Source: an uncultured Gemmiger sp.
GTDB lineage: Bacteria > Bacillota > Clostridia > Oscillospirales > Ruminococcaceae
DNA length: 64,000 nt
Reading direction: 5' to 3'
Assembly (NCBI GenBank): GCA_944388125.1
Contig: CALXHO010000001.1
Coordinates: 1-64,000 of the forward strand
In this document: one piece after another, positions 53,801-61,906 of the stretch
Position numbering within the stretch: the first letter of the stretch is position 1
Layout: each line of letters starts with the position of its first letter
Translations under genes and position numbers: made by a program
The notes under the pieces: generated by a model
The model's input: the letters and a program-made list of their open reading frames with translations, nothing else
Databases searched by the model: none
What the model was told of the DNA's origin: nothing

Positions 53801-54280
53801 GGGGAGGTCGCTGTACTGGGATTCGGTAAATTCAAAGCGCAGCGCCGTCAGCGTGACGCTTTCGGGCCGCGTGAAAAGAACGTAACCGGTCTTGAGGCTG
53901 GAAACCGCGACGACGATCTCACGGAATTCCGCTTCCCCCTCATAGATGCCGTAGACAGTCAGCCGGGTGGGATAGCCCTTTCCCTGCTGGGTGCGGCGGG
54001 TCGCGTAGAGAATGCGGTCCAGGGTGACAGCCTTGCTGAAGGTCACCTCGATGGCGTTGTCCGCAGCGGCCTTGCTGGTCTCCCAGAAGGTATCCCAGTT
54101 GCCGTCGAAGGCCTTGTCCACTGTGCTGGACGCCGACCACTGACCGTGGCGGCTGGTGGCCTCAGTGACGTACCCGTATTCGCTCTCAGTCATGTCCACA
54201 CGGTGGTTGCGCCAGTAATCCTCGCTCAGCAGAGCGCTGCTCTCCGACACATCCGAGACAGTGATGCGGTTATGTACCAC
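50849..54280 (-). CDS. Giant surface protein, C-terminal part: discoidin, Ig-like and transglutaminase-like domains
   Basis: 1143 codons in one frame. Residues about 35-155 form an F5/8C discoidin-type domain (GQWSASSTVDKAFDGNWDTF, FEFTESQYSDLPNW). Ig-like repeats with the AYQWQSSTDGKNFTDIEGAT pattern come next. The C-terminal 500 residues include VFEEGAVCGGISKTGTNLLG, GVVGQPGHAAYL and RYDIYNDIFGW: Cys, His and Asp at about 911, 937 and 961, the triad order of transglutaminase-like enzymes. It follows directly, in another frame, from the part encoded at 54.3-58.2 kb; the switch lies on a C6 tract (54292-54297). With one C fewer the two would be continuous. The last 14 residues derive from out-of-frame read into the neighbouring remnant. 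Confidence 0.8.
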   Translation of the reverse strand: MVHNRITVSDVSESSALLSEDYWRNHRVDMTESEYGYVTEATSRHGQWSASSTVDKAFDGNWDTFWETSKAAADNAIEVTFSKAVTLDRILYATRRTQQGKGYPTRLTVYGIYEGEAEFREIVVAVSSLKTGYVLFTRPESVTLTALRFEFTESQYSDLPNWASAAELVLLRDEDTVLAGKAEISGIAVPGATLTVTATSGKDQTVENWAYQWQSSTDGKNFTDIEGATDATYTVKEGDRDLYLRAVARDASGKYIGTLLSDVYRGLFEVAETRVGGIANAVLQYASGQDLTLRYQWQVGDTADGEFTDLSGEIQPTLVIPAEATNRYLRVQVSVEPAEGVTATVASEPVSIGVTALMYGPPAVDVTLRAGLLGSSDENFTCQWQRGASASSSFTNIDGATDSKYTLTGDDLNKYIRVQITTGGQTLTSEAWLVYAKGTFPDDLVNFEGDVLYVSDLSDSYCLITNGGDGRPMRVDKNYAGGNLALRVDGQIKYYLKGFGGLSSSSIVYNVMNYVKYYHLDRFIARVGVDAVQDYDGNTDGAIFTVAAATRGSDGFLQWTTLQQTPVLRKTSESVAVDVMLPENILNIRIMTQLSGKSAYVYTDMADFKLVTADYKEAESDQQVFLPVEEYDLRIQELVASHKGMGYEEMLNEDQELRKLVYQRALVNDAGYSLLDALMQTEDTAKTLEWLFNDKNALELFVGGGAPDGAYGRAIQALANLYTQRGGDMAAANVNSQLYLRMMMALALTHSNDIAFWVDPSQVSNAANVVERYDIYKRMHGNGLLVKAFETLNVEEMRMVMNNIIDNNEIEWLNWSNRKVSYGTVNPTKVEITPNNMKGGPYTYIRYTFGYNYNRAKYFEESNRADWQKKYGLTYASMQPEDQLDIYKNINVAYQSGHPKLWAVFEEGAVCGGISKTGTNLLGVYGIPAGVVGQPGHAAYLRYVYTDEKNGIARYDIYNDIFGWPESARGERLPCGWGTQNWGSPNRVSYINMAQDALNDEVHYFTAQRLNLLADSFSNEGSWDVQAAIYEAALSAQSYHFDTWVDMVRMYESQDKTSADYLALAGRISKALAYYPLPMYDVLEKLIKPHLSGTAEISSLTAYENAALRTALTATTANTSNPNACVRMANYLTRSGRPILKKP

Positions 54281-57200
54281 AACATGGGCACGGGGGGCTG
54301 GCCGTTATGCCCAGCTGGCGGCCTTCGATCTCGTTGATGACGAGGGCATAATAATATCCGTCTTCCGCCTGGGCGGTATGGAAGCAGTACTCCGGGCTGG
54401 TGGCTCCCTGGATGGGAGTGCCGGTCTCTTCCTCATTGTCGGCGCGATACCACTGATAGGTCATGGTACCGCCGTCCAGCACGGAGGCTTCCACAGCGAG
54501 GGCTACGTCATCCCCCACAAACAGATTGGCGCTCTGCGGTGCCTTAGTGATCTGGGGGTTCATGGCGTGGCTGTTCGAAAGAAGCTTCACCGAAATGACT
54601 TCGGTCTTCACGTCCACTGCGCCGTCGCCGGTGACCAGGCAGTAATAATAGTGCATGCCCATGGCGTGAGGGTCGGTGGGCCGCGCCAGCGTGTCGGCGT
54701 TGCCGTCCTCCACCGGGCGGGGGTTGGTGCCGTTTTCATCGTCACACACATACCACTGATACGCAATATTTTCTGCGCCTTCCGCCGTCAGGGACAGCGT
54801 TGGGGAGTCCTCAATGAGGTAGATGCCGCTCTGGGACACATTGCTCAGCAGGATGGCTGCCGTCGCGCTGTTTTGCCAGTGGGCATAGAGGGTGATATCG
54901 GCACGGAAGGTCATGGGCATTTCCGCCCGGACCGCTTCCCCGCCCTCTGCCTGGGTGAACCAGCCGAGGAAGGTATATCCGTTGCGGGCGGGACCGGCAG
55001 GAAGCTTGTCCCCGAAGGTCTCCAGGAAATGCAGGGCAACCGCGTCCGGGCTGGCCGCGCCGTTGCCGTCAAACCGCACGGTGAAGCTGTGCCCGAAGGA
55101 GCAGCTGCCCATGTACTGCGGATCAATGGTGGTGCCCAGGGTGACGGTGTCGGTCACAACCACGTCAAAATCCTTGGCGTTGCCGATGATGGAGCCGCCG
55201 GTCGCCTCGATGGAGCCGAAAGTCTGCTGGGTGTTTTTGTAGACACCGCCGCCGGTCTGGGCAGTGTTGCCGGTGATGACGCCGCCGGCGATGGTCAGCT
55301 TGCCGCCGGAGGAGGCGATGCCGCCGAAGGAGGCGATGCCGCCGCCCGTGGTGCCGGTGGAGTTGCCTTCGATCCGGGCATTCCCGCTCAGGGTGAAATT
55401 GCCGTTGTTGTGGACAATGCCGCCACCGCCGCCGTTGCCATTGGCGCCGTCGGCGCGGTTGTTGATGATCCGGCCGCCCGTCATGGTGAAGGTACCGTTG
55501 ATGAACAGACCGCCTGCACGGCCGCGGGTATAGTTGTTGCGGATGGTACCGCCCTCGATGGTCAGCTTGGCGCCGCTGTCCACACAGAGACCGCCGGAAG
55601 AACTGTTGGCCTGGTTGCCCCGGACCTCGCCGTCCTTGATGAGGATGGTGCTGCCGGAACCGGTGGCATACAGTGCACCGCCGTGGCTGCCGCCATAGCA
55701 GTTCAGCAGGCTGCCGCCGTCCAGGGTCAGAGTACCGCTGGTCATATTGATGGCGCCTGCACCGGAGGGGTTGGAGTTGTTCTGCAGGGCGGAACCGGTT
55801 TTCAGCGTGACCTTGCCCCCCGTCAGGTTGAGAATCGGAGTGGAGACGTCATTCTGGGTCGAAGTTCCGCGCTCCAGGTAGGTGTTGGCATTGCCGCTCC
55901 AGGCCGCGCCGCCGTCGAACTTCACATTTTCAACGGTCAGTTCGCCGCCGGTCACCCGCAGCATGGCGCTCGCCTTGAAACCGGCCGCTCGGGTCACCGT
56001 GACGGCGTTGCCATCTGCAGAGATGGTCAGCGTGCCGGAGGACAGGGTGATGGTCTTGGAGAGGGTATCGTCCCCTGCCAGGACCAGCGTCTTTTCAGCA
56101 GCGGAGGAGGCGTTCAGCGCAGTGACCGCATCGTCCAGCGTTGCGTAGGCAGTGCCGTTGAAATAGGCATTTGCCGCAAGGACCTTTACATGAACGGTGT
56201 TGGTCTGTGCCGTGGCGGTGGAAGGGTTCTTGTCCGCCTCGGTGTTGGTCACGACACAGTAGTACCAGCGATCCGACGGCTCCTCGGTGGAGAGGGTAAG
56301 CGTAGCGGAAGTGCCGTTCTCTACCTCGGTAAAGTTTCCGTTCTGGGAAGTGGCAACGTACCACTGATAGCTCAGCTCACTGCTGGCGCTGCCGCCGTCA
56401 GCCTTGGCCTCCACCGTCAGGGATGCCGCCTTGCCAAGGCCCCACTCGCCGCCCTGGGGCTGTGTGGTGATGAGCACCGGAGCTGCGGCGTTCTGATCCT
56501 GGACCTTGACGGCAACAATGTTCGTCCACGTCTCCGCGTAACCGTTGGCCGACAGGGTACAATAATAATAGGTACGGCCGACCTTGTCCGTCGGTGCGTT
56601 GTAGCGGGACGAGGTCGCATCGGCAATGGCCTGCGCGCCCGAGCCGCTTTCGTCGGAACAGGCGTACCACTGGTAGCGCACGCCTTCCACTGCGGTCTCC
56701 ACCGACAGGGTGGCCGTGGTGTTCAGTCCGATATTGTCAAACGCCTGGGGCTGTGCGGTGATCTCGATCTCCGGCAGTTTCTGGAGCTTGGCCGCGCCGG
56801 ACTCGAATTTCAGGCCGAAAGCCGTGCTGTGGAGAACCAGGTGATCGACGTCGCTCTGGTTCAGCGTGTATCCGCTGCCCCGGGCAATCTCCCGGCCGTC
56901 GGAAAGGCTGCCGCCGGCCGTCACTTTCACGGTGCCGGACAGCGCCCCTGCAACCGCCAGGTACTTACCCGAACCGATGTATGCATCGTCAAATGCAGCC
57001 GCCCCGGAGACCGTGGTCCAACCGTAATTGGAGTTGGAATCGTCGGGAACGAGCACCGCGTCGGCGCCCGTCCGGGCCGCATTGCCGGTGAACGTACCGC
57101 CGCGGATCTGGATGGCGCGGCTCTCATAGCTGACCGCAGCGTAGAGGGCACCGTCCTTGTCCGCACGGTTGTCCGTGAAGGTACCGTCCTCAATGAGGGA

Positions 57201-58235
57201 TTTGCCGTCCAGCCAGAGCGCACCACCGTTGCCGCCTGCGGCATTGTGGGTGAACTCGCCCCGGATGCTGTTGGCAATACCGCCGCCGTACAGATAAACG
57301 GCGCCGCCGTTGCCCGCCGCATAGTTGCCGGTGAGCCGGGCCGTTTCATACACAGTAATGTAGCTGTTGCCGCTGTACACACCGCCGTTGCCGTCGATGG
57401 CGTTGCGGGTCATCTCACCGTAGAGATGGATCTTGGCGTTGCCGCCCGCCGTGGTGGCGATGGCGCCGCCGTCGGCACTGCTGTGGTTGTTCTGCAGCAC
57501 GGCGGTTTCCTGCACATACAGGTCGCCTTTGGTGACCGTGATGAGGGCGGCTGCGGACGCGGCGTTTCCGTCGTAGGCATCCGGGACCGCGGGGCTCTCC
57601 GCCGCAACGGTTTCCATCTGCTCCTCGCCCTGCTCATCCAGCACGGCGCGGCCCTCATCGTCCGTCACGACCCGATCCACCAGCCAGTTTGCACCGCCGT
57701 CCAGCACCAGCGTACCGGCACTGTCCGTTTTGCCCTCGCCTAGCCTGAGCGTACCGTTGGTCTGTACAAACAGCGCCCCGGTGTAACCCTCCCCGCGGGA
57801 GATGGTGACAACGGCCCCGCTCCGGGCAACGATCGTCAGGTTCTTGCTGATGGTGACGGCCGCGCTCAGCTGCACGTCCTTCAGCAGGGTGATCGTCTGT
57901 CCCGTCGCGGCTGCCGAAACGGCCTCCGGCAGGCTGGCGTAGTGGGTCTCGCCGATCTGTGCGACACCCTCCTCCGCCTGAGCCTGTACAGAGTCAGCTG
58001 CCGCATCCGCCGACGGTGCAGTGGTTTCCGCAGGGGGGCTGTTCCCCGTCGGTCTCCCCTGCCCCATCCTTGGGCGAAGAATCCGCCTGAGCAGTATCTT
58101 CCGCCCCTTCCTCCCCGGGAAGGGATGCAGTGTCCTCATTATGGGAAGCCCCTTCCAGAACAGTGGCTTCCTCCTGTACATTCGTAGAAGCGCCCTGCTC
58201 CTGGACAATGACGCCGGAATCCACAGGTTCCTCAA
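54270..58235 (-). CDS. Giant surface protein, central part: beta-helix and Ig-like repeats
   Basis: Open frame of about 1320 codons; meaningful coding begins at about 58038 because the upstream 65 codons overlap the real signal-peptide frame. It starts AETTAPSADAAADSVQAQAE, then a region of short right-handed-helix-type repeats (GGALWLDGKSLIEDGTFTDN, GGGIASFGGIASSGGKLTIA), Ig-like modules (YQWYACSDESGSGAQ, YQWYVATSQNGNFTEV) and an InlB/Flg_new-type repeat (NGYTFLGWFTQAEGG). Exported adhesin or cell-wall protein. Both ends are frameshift points on C6 tracts (54292-54297 and 58033-58038 on plus as G6). Confidence 0.8.
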   Translation of the reverse strand: MRNLWIPASLSRSRALLRMYRRKPLFWKGLPIMRTLHPFPGRKGRKILLRRILRPRMGQGRPTGNSPPAETTAPSADAAADSVQAQAEEGVAQIGETHYASLPEAVSAAATGQTITLLKDVQLSAAVTISKNLTIVARSGAVVTISRGEGYTGALFVQTNGTLRLGEGKTDSAGTLVLDGGANWLVDRVVTDDEGRAVLDEQGEEQMETVAAESPAVPDAYDGNAASAAALITVTKGDLYVQETAVLQNNHSSADGGAIATTAGGNAKIHLYGEMTRNAIDGNGGVYSGNSYITVYETARLTGNYAAGNGGAVYLYGGGIANSIRGEFTHNAAGGNGGALWLDGKSLIEDGTFTDNRADKDGALYAAVSYESRAIQIRGGTFTGNAARTGADAVLVPDDSNSNYGWTTVSGAAAFDDAYIGSGKYLAVAGALSGTVKVTAGGSLSDGREIARGSGYTLNQSDVDHLVLHSTAFGLKFESGAAKLQKLPEIEITAQPQAFDNIGLNTTATLSVETAVEGVRYQWYACSDESGSGAQAIADATSSRYNAPTDKVGRTYYYCTLSANGYAETWTNIVAVKVQDQNAAAPVLITTQPQGGEWGLGKAASLTVEAKADGGSASSELSYQWYVATSQNGNFTEVENGTSATLTLSTEEPSDRWYYCVVTNTEADKNPSTATAQTNTVHVKVLAANAYFNGTAYATLDDAVTALNASSAAEKTLVLAGDDTLSKTITLSSGTLTISADGNAVTVTRAAGFKASAMLRVTGGELTVENVKFDGGAAWSGNANTYLERGTSTQNDVSTPILNLTGGKVTLKTGSALQNNSNPSGAGAINMTSGTLTLDGGSLLNCYGGSHGGALYATGSGSTILIKDGEVRGNQANSSSGGLCVDSGAKLTIEGGTIRNNYTRGRAGGLFINGTFTMTGGRIINNRADGANGNGGGGGIVHNNGNFTLSGNARIEGNSTGTTGGGIASFGGIASSGGKLTIAGGVITGNTAQTGGGVYKNTQQTFGSIEATGGSIIGNAKDFDVVVTDTVTLGTTIDPQYMGSCSFGHSFTVRFDGNGAASPDAVALHFLETFGDKLPAGPARNGYTFLGWFTQAEGGEAVRAEMPMTFRADITLYAHWQNSATAAILLSNVSQSGIYLIEDSPTLSLTAEGAENIAYQWYVCDDENGTNPRPVEDGNADTLARPTDPHAMGMHYYYCLVTGDGAVDVKTEVISVKLLSNSHAMNPQITKAPQSANLFVGDDVALAVEASVLDGGTMTYQWYRADNEEETGTPIQGATSPEYCFHTAQAEDGYYYALVINEIEGRQLGITASPPCPCCGT

Positions 58236-58329
58236 CGCCCTCCGCCAAAGCGGTGAACGGTGTAGCCATGGACAGCGTTATCGCACCCGTCAGAAGCAGG
58301 GAAAGAATACGTTTCCGCAAATTGTTCAT
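57994..58329 (-). CDS. Giant surface protein, signal-peptide part (frameshifted from the body)
   Basis: 111 codons from ATG 58329 (AAGGAGA upstream, good promoter). It encodes a typical signal peptide (RILSLLLTGAITLSMATPFT, ALAEG) and an acidic linker up to DGEQPP, then becomes out of frame at the C6 tract 58033-58038. One C fewer would join it to AETTAPSA of the next part. Without slippage or reversion the cell would secrete only a short peptide. Confidence 0.75.
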   Translation of the reverse strand: MNNLRKRILSLLLTGAITLSMATPFTALAEGVEEPVDSGVIVQEQGASTNVQEEATVLEGASHNEDTASLPGEEGAEDTAQADSSPKDGAGETDGEQPPCGNHCTVGGCGS

Positions 58330-58371
58330 GCCTTATGATTCTCCTTGAGATTAGTTACTGTTGCTCCCGAG

Positions 58372-58400
58372 ATTATATCATTGCGCCGTGGAAACGTCAA
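58372..58400 (-). promoter_or_regulatory. Promoter of the giant surface protein gene
   Basis: Minus strand TTGACG (58395-58400), 17-base spacer, TATAAT (58372-58377). Confidence 0.75.
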
Positions 58401-58440
58401 TTCACACTTTTTCAGTATGTTTATTCTTTTTCTGTCAATA

Positions 58441-58488
58441 ATTTGGTAGTTTTGCTCACAAAAAAACTCTTTCCCTTTACTACCAAAT
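58441..58488. promoter_or_regulatory. Inverted repeat upstream of the surface protein genes
   Basis: ATTTGGTAGT (58441-58450) and ACTACCAAAT (58479-58488) are perfect inverted arms 28 bases apart, upstream of the -35. Candidate regulator site. The rest of the 480-nt divergent gap holds no gene I can support; a six-codon ORF with a strong ribosome site (58600-58620) is the only oddity. Confidence 0.45.
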
Positions 58489-58766
58489 AGGTTATGATAA
58501 TACCTGCCTTTTTCGGCCGTTTTTCCGCGTTTCAACGCCTGCTGAAAGCGCATCCCAAAAAAGCCGTGCCGATGGATAAACTTTTATCAAGGAGAAGGAA
58601 TGTGCAGAAAAGTGAAGTAATCTTCGAGAAAATCGGTTGGAAATTTTCACCACGTGCGGAAAAGGCGAATTTCCTCATGGAGATCCGTTACCGGGACTGT
58701 TCCGCCCGTCCTCCCGACCATGTTTTTTCCCTCCGGCATTTTCTGCCGGGATTGTTACGATACATA

Positions 58767-58794
58767 TTATTATAGAGAACTTATTATAGAGAAC
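58767..58794 (+). repeat. 14-bp tandem duplication in the leader of the GLUG protein gene
   Basis: TTATTATAGAGAAC occurs twice without a gap (58767-58780, 58781-58794), each copy containing a possible -10 (TATTAT). It ends 16 bases before the start codon. Confidence 0.8.
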
Positions 58795-58810
58795 GCAAAG
58801 GAGCAACTAC

Positions 58811-61033
58811 ATGTATAAGAACTCATTGCTGCCCCGGCGCACAGCGTTCCTGGCGGCCTTGCTGGCACTGTTTGCCCTGCCGTCGTCTGCGGCGGAACTC
58901 AGCGGGGACGGTTCCGCACAATCCCCCTACCTCATCGCCACTGAGGCAGACCTGATTGCCTTCCGCAGCAAGGTCAACGGCGGTGAAGCCAGCGCCCACG
59001 CCAGGCTGACATAGGATATCACCCTCGCTGGCTACTGGACAGCCATCGGCACGCAGGACGCCCCCTTTACCGGCACGTTCGATGGTGACGGGCATTCCAT
59101 CGGCAATTTTATGACCGCCTACTACGATCCCCTCGCAGCGCTGTTCGGTTACAACAGCGGTACCATTCAGAATCTTACTGTGGATACCGGCTACAACTAT
59201 CTTTTCGGCGGGGATTATACGGCAGCCATCTGTGCAGTCAACCGCGGCACCATCCACAACTGCACCAGCAAAGGCTACATTTACGGCTACGTTGACCGTA
59301 CCTTTGTGGGCGGGATCACAGCGGTCAACTTTGGCACAATCACCAACTGCACCAACACCGCCATTGTGGGCGGCGGCGCCGATGCCTGCGGCGGCGGTAT
59401 CGCCGGCGTCTCCGCTGCGGGAACGATCTCGGATTGCACCAACATCGGCAGCGTCAGTGTTGCCGATGCCCCGAAACAGCAGACCGAGCTCTGCGCCGGC
59501 GGTATTGTGGGATTGAACTACCAGTCTTCCATCGACCGCTGCACCAACACCGGCGTCATCTACTCCGACAGCCCCAAAGGATACACCGGCGGTGTGGCAG
59601 GGCTGAACAACGGCATCCTCAGCAACAGCCTGGACACCGCAAGTATTACCAGTACCGGTCTGTCCGGCGGTGTGGCCGGTTATGTATTCACCAACACCGA
59701 TACCGGCATGACGGCGCAGGTGCGCAGCACGCTGGACACCAGCGGCAATGTGGTATATGGAAAAAACACCGGCGGCTTCCTCAGCGGCAATTACTATAAA
59801 GCCAGCGCCGGCGGCAATTCCGGCACGGACCAGACTGCCGTGACCGACGCCCAGCTGAAAAGCGGTGAAGTGACTTACCGCCTGAACGGCAACAACACCA
59901 CCGATCCTGTCTGGGGGCAGAATCTTGCCTCGGATGCAGCTCCTGTGATCGGCGGCAGTGACGTGGTTTACGCCCGGTATCAGAGCGGCTCGATCATCGG
60001 CTACACCAACGACCCGAGTCAGTCCCACACCCATGATTTTGACGAGAGCGGAAAATGCACCGTTGACGGCTGCGGCTATGAGTCGGTGCGGCTGGACGGC
60101 TGGACTCTCACCCTGGACGGTGCCCTGGGCGTCACCTTCTATTACGAGATCGATCCTGCTTACCTTACGGAAGACTGTGACGTCTTTGTCACCTTCACCA
60201 TGGACAACAAGGATACCAGCATATCCCTGGACGAAAATTACAGCTATCGGACCGACGGCAAGACCGTCTACGGGTTCCGCTTCTATGTAGATTCCGACAA
60301 GGCCACCCACGAGATCACGCCGGTTCTGACCGTCCGCAAAGGCGACGAGGCAGTTGTCACCCTGTCCCAGCAGGAGCCGTACCGGATTTACGACTACCTG
60401 AAAACCATCATCAACGCCGAGGACGGAACCTACCCGGCAGAGCTGGTGGAGCTTGCCCGGACCCTGGCAACCTACGATTACTACGCCAATGAGTATTTCA
60501 AGTACAGTCCGTCGTATACGGCCGAACTTGAGCTGCTGCCCCTGAACGGCGTCACAGCCGAGGTTCTGGCCCCCTACGCGCAGACCCTGGATTCTGCTGA
60601 CGATGAGGTGTATCCGGTGCTCTATTACGGTTTCAACCTGTATCTGCAGGATTCCGTATTCCCCCGCTATTACGCCACTCTGGCAGATCCTGTTGCGAAT
60701 CCCGTGGATACCAGCAATCTGTATATGGGCTACCGCACTACCGGTTCCGGCGATCTGTACACCTACGTGAAAGCTGTAAAATCCGGCAACTATTATGTCG
60801 GCAGCATGGCCAAGCGCCCCGCCTCCGACCTGGGTGTCACCTATGACATGGCATTCTTTGTCAAGGAAGACGATACCTACCGGCAGGTCAGCCAGGTCCG
60901 GCACCTGAGCATCTATTCTTACATCTACACTGCCGTGACCAACAGCGCTGCGAAAGAATCGCTCCAGAACGCCATGAAAGCACTCTATCTCTATGGCGAG
61001 GCCGCAAAGACTTACTTTGACAGCGTGAACTGA
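58811..61033 (+). pseudogene. GLUG-repeat secreted protein interrupted by an in-frame amber codon
   Basis: ATG 58811 has AAGGAGC upstream. The first 67 codons give a signal peptide (TAFLAALLALFALPSSAAEL) and the start of a surface domain (GSAQSPYLIATEADLIAFRS). A TAG at 59012-59014 then interrupts the frame. Downstream, in the same frame to 61033, the protein continues without a break: DITLAGYWTAIGTQDAPFTG, then GLUG-type repeats (GGIVGLNYQSSIDRCTNTGV, GGVAGLNNGILSNS), an HTHDFDESGKCTVDGCGYES linker and a C-terminal domain. Intact length would be about 740 residues; the downstream frame reopens from ATG 59111. Likely a nonsense mutation in an adhesin-like protein. Confidence 0.8.
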
Positions 61034-61044
61034 GGGAGATTGCC

Positions 61045-61568
61045 ATGAAAAAACAGTTTTGGTTCCTAATCGCCATCGTCCTGGTGGTATTGCTCCTCGG
61101 CGGCTTCGCCTGGATGCGCCTTTCCAAGGACACTTCCGACGCGGCATCCTCTCCCAACGGCGAGACCGAGATCATCCCTGATGACCCCAACGAGCCCTGG
61201 CCGGACCTCACGGCGGATGCTTCCCCGGATGCTTCTGACGGGACGCATTCCTCCGCTTCAGATTCCTCCAACCCCGGCCAACGCCGGGAACGCCTGCCCC
61301 CGGCAGTCCGGCTCTCCCGGGAGACACGGCAAATTCCGATTCTTCTTCTGACTCCTCCGGCAGCGCGTCTTCTTCCGGTGGATCTGCTTCTGCCGGCGGC
61401 CCGGTTTCCGGGAACGGTTCCTCTTCCTCCGGCAGCCCGGATATTCCTGACAACACTCCCGGCGGCGGGGTCCCGTCCGAGCCGGATTCCGACGCAGGGG
61501 ACGACGATTCTGTGGTCTCGCAAGCAGAGCTCCATGAATACGAGCTTCCCTATATTCCCCTGTCGTAA
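61045..61568 (+). pseudogene. Membrane-anchored Ser/Asp/Gly-rich protein with a frameshift
   Basis: From ATG 61045 (AGGGAGA upstream) a membrane anchor (FWFLIAIVLVVLLLGGFAWM) and an acidic stalk (TEIIPDDPNEPWPDLTADAS) are encoded. Around 61262-61310 the sensible frame shifts by one. In the frame ending at 61568 it reads ANSDSSSDSSGSASSSGGSA and then VSQAELHEYELPYIPLS. The continued original frame gives only Arg/Pro/Leu-rich text to 61584. One missing base in a C-rich stretch would explain it. It follows the GLUG gene by 11 bases, so the two probably form an operon. Confidence 0.65.
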
Positions 61569-61599
61569 CCGTTCACCATTCTGATCTACTTTTGAAAAG

Positions 61600-61637
61600 A
61601 GCGCGCTTCAGATGCTGTCTGCAGCGCGGTCCTTTTA
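61600..61637 (+). terminator. Terminator of the GLUG/anchored-protein operon
   Basis: CGCGCT-T-CAGA (61602-61612) pairs with TCTG-C-AGCGCG (61618-61628), then TCCTTTTA. Confidence 0.6.
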
Positions 61638-61796
61638 TGATATAGACAGGAAGGACGCAGGATCACTCCGCACAAAAAGGATGATATACTGAAAACCGCG
61701 CCGGGTTACCATAAAACAATTTTTCCGTTCCCTTTTGCACTGCCGCGGAAACCGATTCTCCAGACTCCTGAAACGAACTGCATCCGGGCAAAAATC

Positions 61797-61837
61797 AAAG
61801 GGCCTGCCATCTGCTTTTCACAGACGGCAAGCCCTTT
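61797..61837 (-). terminator. Terminator of the cps-linked operon
   Basis: AAAGGGCCTGCCATCTG (61797-61813) pairs with CAGACGGCAAGCCCTTT (61821-61837), then GATTTTTGC on minus. The remainder of 61569-61906 holds no gene. Confidence 0.7.
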
Positions 61838-61906
61838 GAATTCATCTTATGAACAATTTACCAAGGGGTACTCCCCTACCGACTTTCTGCAGGTCCTCGG
61901 AATATC

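Noticed and set aside
51011..57743. Two plus-strand frames of over 1100 codons
   Set aside because: Both are antisense to the surface protein gene and lack start sites; the minus-strand text has recognisable discoidin, Ig-like and transglutaminase-like domains.
58494..58775. 93-codon plus-strand frame upstream of the GLUG gene
   Set aside because: No ribosome site at its start and no recognisable protein features; it overlaps the promoter and leader region.
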